DNA from: Streptomyces sp. NBC_01335
GTDB taxonomy: Bacteria; Actinomycetota; Actinomycetes; Streptomycetales; Streptomycetaceae
Direction of reading: 5' to 3'
Length of the DNA: 64,000 nt
NCBI RefSeq assembly: GCF_035953295.1
Contig: NZ_CP108370.1
Coordinates: forward strand, 1,116,001 to 1,180,000
Position numbers and translations under genes: made by a program. The notes below the pieces were generated by a model. The model saw only the letters and a program-made list of their open reading frames with translations. It was not told the DNA's origin and searched no databases. Below are positions 17,342-26,040 of the stretch, one piece after another. The first letter of the stretch is position 1. Each line of letters begins with the position of its first letter.

Positions 17342-18358
17342 TCACCCCTGGCGCGGCGGTGCGGTGGAGCCGCGTACGGACAGGGACGCGGTGACGGCCG
17401 AGTCCTCGACGTCGGCCTCCCCCTGGAGCAGCAGCGCGACGGCCGCCGCGCCGTACCCGTAGAAGTCCTGCCGGACGGTCGTCAGGGGCGGCGCGCAGTA
17501 GGCCGCCAGCGCGATGTCGTCGACGCTCACGATGGAGACGTCGTCGGGCACCGACCGGCCGCGTTCGCGCAGGGCCCGGATCACCCCGAACGCCATCTCG
17601 TCGCTCGCGACGAAGACCGCGGTGACCTCGGGGATCATCGCGATGATCTGCCCCTGCCGGTACCCGGAGTCGGGCGACCAGTCCCCCTCCAGGGGGGTCG
17701 GCGGCTCGATCCCGGCCGCGTCCAGGCACTCCTGCCAGCCCTGGCGGCGCCGGCGCGCCTCGATCCACTCGTCCGGTCCGGCGATGTGCCAGATCTGGCG
17801 ATGTCCCAGGTCGAGCAGGTGCTGGGTGGCCAGCCGGCCCGCTTCCGCCTGGTCGATGCCGAGCACCCGGGCCCCCTGCGTCCGCGACCCGTCGAGGGTG
17901 ACGGTCGGGATCTCCCGGGTGAGGTCCTCTATCTTCTGCGTCACCGAGAGGAGCGGCACGGCGATCACCAGACCGTCGACGCCCTGGTCGGCGAGTTTGG
18001 CCAGGGACCGTTCCATCAGGCCGGCGTCGAGCCCGGCGATGGTGGCGATGCTCACCGCGTACCCCGCCGCGCCGGCGGCCGACTCGACACCGGCGGTGAC
18101 CGCCGAGCGCGAGTAGTACCCGCCGGACTCCAGCAGCACGAGCCCGATGGTGTGGCTGCGGCCCGAAGAGAGCGCCCTGGCGGCGCTGTTGAAGCGATAA
18201 CCGACCTGCTCAACCGCCGCGAGCACGCGCCGGTTGGTGTCGGGGGTGACGTTCGGCGAACCGCGCAGCGCGCGTGACACCGTCTGCGCCGAAACTCCGG
18301 CGATCCGGGCCACGTCGGCCATGCTCGGCTGTCTCGGCCTCGCGATGTCCTCGTTCAA
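17342..18358 (-). CDS. LacI-family transcriptional regulator of the fucoside/galactoside locus
   Basis: The 338-residue protein has a LacI helix-turn-helix at its N-terminus (MADVARIAGVSAQTVSRALR then GSPNVTPDTNRRV) including the hinge ALSSGRSHTIGLVLLESGGY. A periplasmic-binding-protein-like effector domain follows (VSVDDIALAAYCAPPLTTVR near the end). The start is read as TTG 18358 with GCGAGGA upstream; ATG 18322 is the alternative. It is divergent from the GH35 gene, with an operator in the gap, and lies next to the ABC-fucosidase operon. A sugar imported by that system is the expected inducer. Confidence 0.92.
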   Translation of the reverse strand: MNEDIARPRQPSMADVARIAGVSAQTVSRALRGSPNVTPDTNRRVLAAVEQVGYRFNSAARALSSGRSHTIGLVLLESGGYYSRSAVTAGVESAAGAAGYAVSIATIAGLDAGLMERSLAKLADQGVDGLVIAVPLLSVTQKIEDLTREIPTVTLDGSRTQGARVLGIDQAEAGRLATQHLLDLGHRQIWHIAGPDEWIEARRRRQGWQECLDAAGIEPPTPLEGDWSPDSGYRQGQIIAMIPEVTAVFVASDEMAFGVIRALRERGRSVPDDVSIVSVDDIALAAYCAPPLTTVRQDFYGYGAAAVALLLQGEADVEDSAVTASLSVRGSTAPPRQG

Positions 18359-18418
18359 GAGATGTCCTCGCTCAAGACGCTCCGTCCTCCGGGATCGGCT
18401 GCTGGACTCTACCAAGCT

Positions 18419-18441
18419 TGTTATACATGTCATCGATAACA
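18419..18441. promoter_or_regulatory. operator between lacI-like gene and beta-galactosidase
   Basis: TGTCATCGATAACA at 18428-18441 matches the perfect palindrome TGTTATCGATAACA at 13 of 14 bases. With TGTTA at 18419 it also forms a larger TGTTA-N13-TAACA dyad. It ends 12 bases before the GTG start of the GH35 gene and lies 61 bases upstream of the regulator, so it could control both. Confidence 0.72.
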
Positions 18442-18453
18442 TACGCTCGCGCC

Positions 18454-20442
18454 GTGACTGAGTCGCCCACGACACACATCCCCTCGGCACGCCCCACGGA
18501 CGATGCGACGGCGGGCCCCGCCACCGCCGCTCTGTCCTGGCGCGAAGGCCGCATGTACCGCGACGGCGTTCCGCACCGCATTCTGTCGGGAGCGCTGCAC
18601 TACTTCCGGGTTCATCCCGATCTCTGGCGGGACCGCATCCGCCGGATCGCCGATCTCGGGCTCAACACCATCGACACGTACGTGGCTTGGAACTTCCACC
18701 AGCCGCGCGAGGACCGGGTGCCGGGCTTCGACGGCTGGCGGGACCTCGAACGCTTCATCCGCACGGTGGGAGAGGAGGGCCTCGACGTCATCGTCAGGCC
18801 CGGCCCCTACATCTGCGCGGAGTGGTCCAACGGCGGTCTGCCCGGCTGGATCACCGGCCGCGACCTCGCCCTGCGCAGCTCGGACCCGCTGTTCACCTCG
18901 GCCGTCGGCACCTGGTTCGACGACCTGATCCCCCGCATCGCGGCGCTCCAGGCGTCCGAGGGCGGGCCGGTCGTCGCGGTGCAGGTGGAGAACGAGTTCG
19001 GCAGCTACGGCGACGACCACGCCTACATGCGCTGGAGTCGCGAGGCCCTGACCGAACGGGGCATCACCGAGCTGCTGTTCACGGCGGACGGCCCCACCGA
19101 GCTCATGCTGGACGGCGGCTCGCTGCCGGGCACCCTGATGGCCGCCACCCTGGGCTCCAAGCCCGAGGCCGCCCGCACGCTCCTCGCGGGCCGACGCCCC
19201 GAAGAGCCCTTCCTGGTCGCCGAGTTCTGGAACGGCTGGTTCGACCACTGGGGCAAGAAGCACCACGTACGCGGCGTGGAGAGCGCGGTGCACACCCTGC
19301 GCGGCATCGTCGCCGACGGCGGCAGCGTGAGCATCTACATGGCGCACGGTGGCACCAACTTCGGTCTGTGGGCGGGTGCCAACGAGTCGGACGGCCGACT
19401 GGAACCCATCGTGACCAGCTACGACTCCGACGCGCCGATCGCCGAGGACGGCACGCTCACCCCCAAGTTCTTCGCCATGCGCGAGGCGCTCGGCGCCGAG
19501 GGCCCCCTCCGTTCGCCCGAACGGCTGCCGACGCTCCCGCCCGCCCGCGTCCCGCTCACGCACCGGGCCGGCCTTCTCCCCGGCCTGCGCGCCGTGGAGC
19601 CCACGACCACCAGCACCGCCCCGCGCCCCGCCACGTTCGAGCAACTCGGGCTGGACGCGGGCATGGTGCTGTACACCGCGCACCCGCGCATCCCGGCGGG
19701 CACGCACCAGCTGACCCTCACCGACGTGCGTGACCGCGCCCTCGTCTTCGTCGACGGCGTCTTCCTCGGGATCGCCGACGCCGGTTCCCGTGAACTGCCC
19801 GTGGCCGGAACCGGGGCGACCGTGAAGCTGGAGGTCGTGGTCGAGAACCTCGGCCGGATCAACTACGGGCCGACCGTCGGCGGGCACAAGGGCCTGCTCG
19901 GCCCGGTCCTGGTGGACCGGCGCACGGTGCAGGGCTGGGAGAGCGCGCCGGTCGCGCTCCAGGAGTGGTCCGACGCGGAACTCTCCGAGGCGCTCGCCAC
20001 CGGCCCCGCGCCCGCCACCGGCGGCACCGCTCCTGCCTCCGCCACCGAGCCTGCCTCCGGCTCCGCCACCGCTACCGCGCCTGCCTCCGGCTCCGCCACC
20101 GAGCCTGCTTCCGCGCCCGCCTCCGGCGCCGGTACGCAGGCCATCGGCCCGGGTACACCGACCACCGGGTTCGCCGTCGCCCGGCTCCACGTCGACACGC
20201 CGGCGGACACCTTCCTCGCGCTGCCGGGTTCACGGCGCGGCTTCGTCTGGGTCAACGGCTTCCTGCTCGGACGCTACTGGGAGATCGGGCCCCAGGTCAC
20301 CCTGTACTGCCCGGCGCCGCTGCTGCGGTCGGGCGAGAACACCGTCACCGTTCTCGAACTGGAACAGCTGGGCGACGAGGTCGAGTTGCGGGACCGCCCC
20401 GAACTCGGCCCGCCGGAGGAGTACATCGAGGAGTTCGACTGA
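18454..20442 (+). CDS. GH35 beta-galactosidase, cytoplasmic
   Basis: This 662-residue protein has the GH35 TIM barrel: LSGALHYFRVHPDLW, DTYVAWNFHQP and RPGPYICAEWSNGGLPGWI. The acid/base is Glu181 in VQVENEFGSYG and the nucleophile Glu257 in VAEFWNGWFDHWG. Beta-sandwich domains follow (ending FVWVNGFLLGRYWEIGPQ). No signal peptide, so imported beta-galactosides are the likely substrate. A 50-residue Ala/Ser/Pro/Thr/Glu-rich low-complexity stretch (about 515-570) interrupts the sandwich domains, which is unusual for the family. The start is taken as GTG 18454; ATG 18427 would lie inside the operator and neither has a clear binding site, so the mRNA may be leaderless. Confidence 0.93.
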   Translation: MTESPTTHIPSARPTDDATAGPATAALSWREGRMYRDGVPHRILSGALHYFRVHPDLWRDRIRRIADLGLNTIDTYVAWNFHQPREDRVPGFDGWRDLERFIRTVGEEGLDVIVRPGPYICAEWSNGGLPGWITGRDLALRSSDPLFTSAVGTWFDDLIPRIAALQASEGGPVVAVQVENEFGSYGDDHAYMRWSREALTERGITELLFTADGPTELMLDGGSLPGTLMAATLGSKPEAARTLLAGRRPEEPFLVAEFWNGWFDHWGKKHHVRGVESAVHTLRGIVADGGSVSIYMAHGGTNFGLWAGANESDGRLEPIVTSYDSDAPIAEDGTLTPKFFAMREALGAEGPLRSPERLPTLPPARVPLTHRAGLLPGLRAVEPTTTSTAPRPATFEQLGLDAGMVLYTAHPRIPAGTHQLTLTDVRDRALVFVDGVFLGIADAGSRELPVAGTGATVKLEVVVENLGRINYGPTVGGHKGLLGPVLVDRRTVQGWESAPVALQEWSDAELSEALATGPAPATGGTAPASATEPASGSATATAPASGSATEPASAPASGAGTQAIGPGTPTTGFAVARLHVDTPADTFLALPGSRRGFVWVNGFLLGRYWEIGPQVTLYCPAPLLRSGENTVTVLELEQLGDEVELRDRPELGPPEEYIEEFD

Positions 20443-20476
20443 CCGGTCAGTCGGCCTGGACGACGACCGGTTGAGC

Positions 20477-20510
20477 GGGGCCGGCGGATCGTGCGCGATC
20501 CGCCGGCCCC
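20477..20510. terminator. bidirectional hairpin terminator
   Basis: A perfect 15-bp stem (20477-20491 against 20496-20510) with loop TGCG separates the convergent GH35 and DUF429 genes. Confidence 0.85.
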
Positions 20511-20522
20511 ACCCGAAAGCCT

Positions 20523-21443
20523 TCAGACCGAGGGCGACGGTACGGTGCGGTACGCCTCGCGGCTCCCTGCCCCGACCCGAACGGCGGGAAGCGGGCAGTC
20601 CCTCCGGGGCAGGTGCATCCAGCCCTCCACCTCGGCCATGGCACGCTCCTCGCCGGATACCGGCGGGTGGGTCATCCCGCACGCCGCCGCCCGAGCGACC
20701 ACCGCCGCGATCAGGGCGTCCAGGTCGTGGTCACTGCGCGTGCACCGCTCCCGCACACGTTCGCCGAGGTCGAGGCCCAAGCCGTCCGCGAGACCGGCGA
20801 GGATCTGGGCCCGCGCGGCGAGCGCGGCAGGCGTGGACTTCTTGTAACTGCCCTTGCTCGCAAGCCCCCACTGCATCAGCGCGAACGCCGGATAGACCTC
20901 CACGACCGGACCGGAGCCGTCCCGTGGGACGGCGGGCCCCGCACCCGCCAGGCGTTCCAGGAGATTCACCGCGCGCATGGCGACGACGCCCAGCTTGTCG
21001 GCGGCGACCGAGAGCGGCCGTTGCCTCCCCGCCCCCGTGCGCTTCCACGCCACGTCGTCGGTCAGCCGGTGGGTGAACCGGCTCAGCCCCTCGCGACCGT
21101 CCGAGTGCGGCGCGTACCAGGACCGTTCGGGCAGTTCCGTACCCGCCCGGTGGGCGGTGAGCAGGGACATGAACTCCACCGGCCAGCCGACGGGCGAATC
21201 CAGGCCGGTCCGGTCGGCGGTCCGCATCGCCGCCAGCAGGTCGTCGTCGTTCCTGCCGTCGAGGAGTTCGACGGCAGGTCGCTCCGTCCAGGTCACGCGG
21301 CAGACCCCGGTCGTTCCGGTGTAGCCGGCCAGGTCGATGCCGACCGTCACCATGGGGGCGGTCGTCATGCGTACGTCCGTCACGGGCGGGCCGGCCACGG
21401 ACGGGTCCGCCATCGCGCTCTCCGTCCGCCGGTCCGAATCCAT
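20523..21443 (-). CDS. DUF429-domain protein (RNase H-like fold)
   Basis: The 306-residue protein shows the DUF429 start VTVGIDLAGYTGTTGVCRVT and later TGLDSPVGWPVEFMSLLTAH, FTHRLTDDVAWKR, VVEVYPAFALMQWGL and CTRSDHDLDALIAAVVAR. The spaced acidic residues (Asp of GIDLAG, Asp of LDSPVG, Glu of VEVYP, Asp-Asp near the end) resemble an RNase H-type metal site. Its function is unknown; a nuclease has been suggested for relatives. ATG 21443 has GGGGG upstream, but later Met codons are possible. It stands alone. Confidence 0.85.
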   Translation of the reverse strand: MDSDRRTESAMADPSVAGPPVTDVRMTTAPMVTVGIDLAGYTGTTGVCRVTWTERPAVELLDGRNDDDLLAAMRTADRTGLDSPVGWPVEFMSLLTAHRAGTELPERSWYAPHSDGREGLSRFTHRLTDDVAWKRTGAGRQRPLSVAADKLGVVAMRAVNLLERLAGAGPAVPRDGSGPVVEVYPAFALMQWGLASKGSYKKSTPAALAARAQILAGLADGLGLDLGERVRERCTRSDHDLDALIAAVVARAAACGMTHPPVSGEERAMAEVEGWMHLPRRDCPLPAVRVGAGSREAYRTVPSPSV

Positions 21444-21641
21444 CTCTCGACCCCCGCCTTTCCGTGCGCCCCACTCCCAGCGGCCGCTCCCCCAGTCGGA
21501 CGCCCGGGCTCCGCACCGCCGATCAGCGCCCCAGCCAACCAGAGACGTCAGAACCCCACCACCGGATCGGGATCACCGCGTCCCTCCGACGACGCGGCAC
21601 CTCCCGGCCCACGGCCGGGAGACCCGGCCCGTACGAACGTC

Positions 21642-22160
21642 CTACGGCCGACCCGTCGACGAGGCCGACGAGGCCGGGGAACTCGCCGAGGGAGAAACCG
21701 GGGTCGACGCCACCCCCTGTGTCGCACCGTGCGGCAGGCGCTCGTCGACGACCTCGAAGCGGACGTCGGGAACCGGGCCATCAGCAAGACGGGAGGCGAC
21801 AGCCGAACGTGCGGCACTCCCCGTGACGACGACGGTGGAACAGCGGAGTTGGACGAGGGCGTTCACGTATGCGACGGGGTCCGCACCCGCGGGCAGCTGG
21901 TAACGCTGCACGACCGTGTGCGAACCGCTCGCTTCCGCCGTCCTGCGCATCCGCTCCCGGATTCCGGTGGGATCCGCGTCCACGGAGGTCAGGAAACAGG
22001 TGCGGGTGGCGGTGTCGGCGTGCGACACCGGCTCCGGTGCGCGGAAGGCCGCATCCGGGCCCGGCTTCAGGAACCACACCAGAGCGCCGGACACGGCCGC
22101 GGCGGCCAGTACCACGGCGCCCAGGGTCAGCCAGGGCCGCCGGGGCAGGTGGAGTCTCAC
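21642..22160 (-). CDS. membrane-anchored protein resembling a BMP-type binding domain
   Basis: The 172-residue protein begins with a short basic stretch and one membrane helix (WLTLGAVVLAAAAVSGALVW). The outer domain starts with TRTCFLTSVDADPTGIRERM and contains RCSTVVVTGSAARSAVASRL, which recalls the 'CLLTD..G' and 'sdlVVtvG' strands of basic membrane protein (BMP) substrate-binding domains. It seems too short for a full one. The tail is Ser/Pro/Ala-rich. GTG 22160 has a weak binding site (AGAAAGAAC). I recall similar anchored proteins in Streptomyces with no assigned role. Confidence 0.6.
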   Translation of the reverse strand: MRLHLPRRPWLTLGAVVLAAAAVSGALVWFLKPGPDAAFRAPEPVSHADTATRTCFLTSVDADPTGIRERMRRTAEASGSHTVVQRYQLPAGADPVAYVNALVQLRCSTVVVTGSAARSAVASRLADGPVPDVRFEVVDERLPHGATQGVASTPVSPSASSPASSASSTGRP

Positions 22161-22304
22161 AGGTTGGTTCTTTCTGCTCGCGGGCTGAACACACCACCCC
22201 GGGCCCGTGCCACGGCCCGGGCCGCAGCCCAGTCGGGCGGGCGCCCGCACATCCGCTGTCCCAACGCCGGCCGTATGCCGGACGCCGCACGAGAACGGTG
22301 AACG

Positions 22305-22865
22305 TCAGATTCCCGGCAACGGTTCGCGGTCCCACGGATCGGTTCCGCTCAAGACGGCATTCTTGAGGTCGCGGTCATGAACGAAGCGACATCCGTCATA
22401 GGCAAGATCGAATGTCCAGATCTCCGCAAGATCACGCTCGGTGTAACGGCAGAGGAATTCGACCATCCCGCATTCGAAGTGCTCCCAGGAGTCGTACTGA
22501 AGCCGCCAGAGGGCGACGGTCCACTTCTCGGGGTCGGCCGAATCGGTACGCCGGCAGAGCAGATCGGACTCGGTGGTCAATCCCCAGGCGGTCAACAACT
22601 CGGGCTGGTCGTACTCCGCCGCTTCCGCCGTCTCGAACGCGTCGGCGGTCCGTCCCCGGATCGTCGCGCCCTCGTCCAGTGGATAGACCTCCTGCACCGG
22701 CGGCTCGACACCCAGGAAGCCGTCGAAGCAACCCTGCCCGTAAACCTCCATGAACAGGCGGTAGTCACTCGGGAACCGATGCCCGTTCTCAGCATGGGCC
22801 GAATCCCAGTCGACCTGGTTGCCACCCCGACCAGGCGGAGCGACCGAGTCCGCCAGACGTTTCAT
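22305..22865 (-). CDS. SMI1/KNR4 (SUKH)-family immunity-like protein
   Basis: The 186-residue protein has the SUKH pattern: N-terminal helix MKRLADSVAPPG, the core FPSDYRLFMEVYGQGCFDGF then LGV, and the C-terminal YDSWEHFECGMVEFLCRYTE. SUKH proteins are typical immunity proteins for contact-dependent or secreted polymorphic toxins. It starts 7 bases after the stop of a small frame (22873-23163) that looks like a toxin tail. The local base composition is visibly less GC-rich than the neighbours, suggesting recent acquisition. Confidence 0.82.
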   Translation of the reverse strand: MKRLADSVAPPGRGGNQVDWDSAHAENGHRFPSDYRLFMEVYGQGCFDGFLGVEPPVQEVYPLDEGATIRGRTADAFETAEAAEYDQPELLTAWGLTTESDLLCRRTDSADPEKWTVALWRLQYDSWEHFECGMVEFLCRYTERDLAEIWTFDLAYDGCRFVHDRDLKNAVLSGTDPWDREPLPGI

Positions 22866-22872
22866 CCTGTCA

Positions 22873-23163
22873 TTACTTGACCACGTCAGCGAGGTTCACC
22901 CCTGCCACTCCGTAGGTGTTGGGCACAATCAGATCTCTGCTGTGACCCGACATTCCTGAACTGTAGTACCCACGCGCCGACATGACGAATTCATAGGGAA
23001 CTTCACTGCCCGCGGATCGGTACTTCGGAATCACGGAATAGGAAACACTCTGACCGGTCCTCGCGGGGAGGCCCACGCTCGTGGCATAGACCTGGGCCTT
23101 GTTGTAACCCGCCAGTCGATTGCGCGCGCTGGTCGGTACGCCTCTGACGGAGCTCGGGATCAA
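22873..23163 (-). pseudogene. probable C-terminal remnant of a polymorphic toxin
   Basis: The frame encodes 96 residues from TTG 23163 and is closed by an in-frame stop at 23185-23187. The protein (for example NRLAGYNKAQVYATSVGLPA and YGVAGVNLADVVK at the end) has no signal or membrane segment. It reads like the last domain of a larger secreted protein rather than a complete one. It directly precedes a SUKH immunity gene, as toxin C-termini do. No large N-terminal toxin gene exists upstream, where only 216 non-coding bases separate it from the DUF89 gene. An intact small gene of unknown role is the alternative. Confidence 0.5.
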
Positions 23164-23379
23164 GCCGCATGCGCCGCCCCACGTTCACCGTTCGTCAACC
23201 GGAGGCCGGGCCCCACCCCTTCGCACTCCACCTCTCCTCTGCCCGGACCCGTCCAGCCATGGGGCGCGTCTCGGAGCGCCGCCTCCCGGGCTCAGGCGAA
23301 CCACGGCCACCGCCGGGGTGCGGGTGAACGACCACCACCGCCGGGATCCGGCCGAACCACGGCCTTTCGACGACACGCC

Positions 23380-24660
23380 CTACGGCCGCACCTGGACCAG
23401 CGCGTGCGTGCCGCTCGTACGCCAGGCGGTCCCGGACGCTTCGAGGGCGTCCAGCATGTCCTGCTCCAGGCCCACGACGACGTCGGACTTCAGCGTCCGC
23501 AGCGCCGCGACGGCCCCCGGGAAGTGCGCGGTGAGACCGGCGAAGGGCACGGTCGCCTCCCACCGCCGGTCGCCCACCAGGCGGCGGTAGTTGAGGTCCC
23601 CCTTCAGGATGGTGAGCGCGGCGCCCGCGAACTCCTGCCGCAGGTCCTCGGGCATCTCCTCGTACCCGAACGGGGCGCAGAAGAACGGGTGGGTACGGAC
23701 CTCCAGCTCCCCGGCGGCCATGGCCTTCCAGAGCCGGCCGCCGGTCAGGCCCGCCTCGCCGGGTGCCTCGACGAGACGGCGCAGGCAGTCGACCACGTCG
23801 GCGGTCATGGCGTCGGAGACGAAGTACGGGGAGGGTTTGACGTAGAGCACGACCCGTTCGGCACGCCCGTGTTCGAGGAGGTGGTCGACGAGGACGAGAT
23901 CGGGGATCAGCTCGCGTCCCGCGTTGTCGGCCACCACGGCCACGGTGGCCGGGGCACCGGCGGGCAGGAGCCGCCACAGCACGGCGCTGTCGTCGGCGAC
24001 CAACGCCGAGGCCACGGCATCATCCGCCGCCGGCTCCCCCGCCGAGATGCGGAAGCCGAGGTCAGCGCGGTTGCCCCAGAGCGAGGCGCCCAGGAGGGCC
24101 GTGCCCCGCTGATCGGCCGGGGCGTCGGCGAGCGCGTCCAGGGACCGCAGCTCCTCCTCGACCGCCTCGCCCCGCAGTTCGGCCCGCTTGAACGGTGCGA
24201 AGGGGTCGACTCCCCGCCACGGCCCCGGACCGAAGTACCCGACGGCGTCGAGGAGCCTGCGGTAGAAGTAGTTCTCCGCCCACAGGAACGGGGCGGCGTA
24301 CCAGGAGCCCCCGAAGTACTCCTCGCCCCAAGCCGCCCAGTGCTCGTGGTCGGGGTCCGTGGGGTCGAGCGGTCCGACGACGTCGTCGGCGATCTCGTCC
24401 AGCAGGGCGTCGAGGGCCTCGTGCTGCCGGCGGCCGTACGGGAAGGCGTCCCGTACCTGCCGGATGAGAGCGGGGTGGCGCTCGGCCAGTACACCCCGGG
24501 GGAACGAGCCGGGCGCGTCGCTCAGGACGACGGGAGCCCCGCCGACGGGAGCACCGCCGACAGGAGCACGGCCGTCCGGAGCACCGCCGACCGGAGCAGC
24601 GAGCGGGGCACCGCCGCGAGCAGCCTCTTCGCCGGGAGTGCGGGAGTTCTTCTCTGTCAT
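23380..24660 (-). CDS. DUF89/ARMT1-like damage-control phosphatase
   Basis: The 426-residue protein matches the DUF89 family of metal-dependent phosphatases thought to remove harmful phosphometabolites. It has WAENYFYRRLLDAVGYFG, LWGNRADLGF, the metal-site motif VVADNAGRELIPDLVLVDHL, then KGDLNYRRLVGDRRWE. Residues 16-45 are a Gly/Ala/Pro/Val repeat (APVGG units), probably disordered. ATG 24660 gives the best start; the frame is open to 24984 without a binding site. It is a single gene; the substrate is unknown. Confidence 0.88.
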   Translation of the reverse strand: MTEKNSRTPGEEAARGGAPLAAPVGGAPDGRAPVGGAPVGGAPVVLSDAPGSFPRGVLAERHPALIRQVRDAFPYGRRQHEALDALLDEIADDVVGPLDPTDPDHEHWAAWGEEYFGGSWYAAPFLWAENYFYRRLLDAVGYFGPGPWRGVDPFAPFKRAELRGEAVEEELRSLDALADAPADQRGTALLGASLWGNRADLGFRISAGEPAADDAVASALVADDSAVLWRLLPAGAPATVAVVADNAGRELIPDLVLVDHLLEHGRAERVVLYVKPSPYFVSDAMTADVVDCLRRLVEAPGEAGLTGGRLWKAMAAGELEVRTHPFFCAPFGYEEMPEDLRQEFAGAALTILKGDLNYRRLVGDRRWEATVPFAGLTAHFPGAVAALRTLKSDVVVGLEQDMLDALEASGTAWRTSGTHALVQVRP

Positions 24661-24987
24661 GGTGCCCAGGCCCTTCGCGCGTCGGTCGCTCACCCGACCA
24701 TGATCGCAAGGAGCTGTCCGTCCTACCTTCTTGGTGGGTCCGAACTGGTCGTGTGCAGGATCGGTGGAGCCCAGGGGCTCTCCTGGAATTCTTCCTCCCG
24801 CGCTCGGGCGAACCCCGGACGTGACGAAGAAGGGGCCCGTCGTCCCGCTGACGGCCCACCAGACCCCGGCCGCGATCCTCAGCATGGGCGACCGACGGCT
24901 GCAGAAGCGCTGTTCCTCGTTCCTCGCGCCGCAGCAGCTGGAGCGCCCCGACTTCTGCGCACGTGGGGCCGGCTCGGCAGGCACGCG
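24661..24987. other. intergenic, no gene seen
   Basis: About 330 bases lie between the NUDIX gene and the DUF89 gene, which face the same way. Reading frames here are antisense extensions and have no family resemblance. The DUF89 promoter should lie here. Confidence 0.4.
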
Positions 24988-25446
24988 CTACCGAACTCTT
25001 CTGGTAGCCGTGAGCCAGCGAGAGTCGATGCGGTCCAACCAAACGTCCTGATCATCGGCCAGAGGTCGTTCGAGGGGAAGGGGAAGGAATCTGCAGCCGA
25101 ACGTGAGGCCGGCATCATCACCGTCGCCGTGGACCTCATGGACCCAAGCGTCAGGGGTGTCATCGGGGGCTTGGAGGTAGAAGAAACTGGTTCGCCGTGG
25201 TTGTCCTGTGTCGGGGTGGGGCTTGTCCTCCACAGCGATCTGCCTGACTGGCCCCGTAGTCAGCAGCCCCGATTCCTCGGCGACCTCCCGCCGGACCGCT
25301 GCGTCCAGCTCCTCGCCTGCCTCGACCCCTCCTGCGGGGACCTGGGTACCTGCTTCCGGCATGCCTACATGGTCGAACACCAGCAACTCGGGAGCGGCGC
25401 GATGACGGACCACGTACGCGGCGACACGGATTCTCGGCAGAGACAT
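24988..25446 (-). CDS. NUDIX hydrolase
   Basis: The 152-residue protein begins MSLPRIRVAAYVVRHRAAPE and carries a complete NUDIX box, GGVEAGEELDAAVRREVAEE then SGL, which binds Mg2+ and positions water to split a nucleoside-diphosphate-X bond. The substrate cannot be predicted. ATG 25446 is chosen because AAGGA lies about 10 bases upstream and the protein then starts like its relatives; ATG 25464 is in frame but has no binding site. Confidence 0.9.
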   Translation of the reverse strand: MSLPRIRVAAYVVRHRAAPELLVFDHVGMPEAGTQVPAGGVEAGEELDAAVRREVAEESGLLTTGPVRQIAVEDKPHPDTGQPRRTSFFYLQAPDDTPDAWVHEVHGDGDDAGLTFGCRFLPLPLERPLADDQDVWLDRIDSRWLTATRRVR

Positions 25447-25464
25447 CCCGGCATTGTCCTTCAT

Positions 25465-26040
25465 GACCGCTGAACACGAACCTGGCAGCTGTTGACATCA
25501 CGAGGGGGAAGTCGCCGATCCGCCCCGCCGAAGGGCAGCCCTGAGGCTCCGGCAGGGCGACGAGGACGGCAGCCGACCGCGGGGCCCGGAGCAGGGGCCC
25601 CGGGCCCAGGGAGGTGAACGACGAGCGTGTGCCGGCCGGGTGACCTTTGCAGGTGCGGATACGGAACGGGCGCAAGCGGCCGATCGCCGCGCCCCGGCCA
25701 CGCCCCCCTGCCCACCGGCTCCCTCACCCGGGCGAGGCCCCGCCGGGTTGACGGGCAGGGCCGGCCCGGAGGTGCCGCGCCACCCGGGTGACCAGTGGGA
25801 GGTCATGACCGCGCCATGGCCACCGGCTCCCCCGGCGCCCCGCGTGACGCGCACGAGCCGACGCCGAGGCCCGCCCTGTGCCACCGGACGGACCCGCTCC
25901 CCCTGCCGCCGGCGAGGTACGGAACGGCCTTCCGTTACGCGAATGCGAACGGTCCCGCACCAGGGCCGCGCACCTCCTCGGGCATTCGCCCCGCGACGGG
26001 GAAGGCGTCGCTCCCCCGGCAGGTCCCGCCGTTCCTCGGT
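25465..26040. other. long non-coding stretch upstream of the repeat array
   Basis: Reading frames across 25.5-26.0 kb are Arg/Pro/Gly-rich, overlap on both strands and lack binding sites, so I read the stretch as non-coding. It is unusually long for this genome, and together with 26041-26424 makes a gap of 960 bases before the xylanase. Confidence 0.45.

Noticed and set aside
23003..23188. Alternative frame MNVGRRMRLDPELRQRR as start of the toxin remnant
   Set aside because: It is out of frame with the better-looking C-terminal sequence and ends early; a frameshift cannot be shown by eye.
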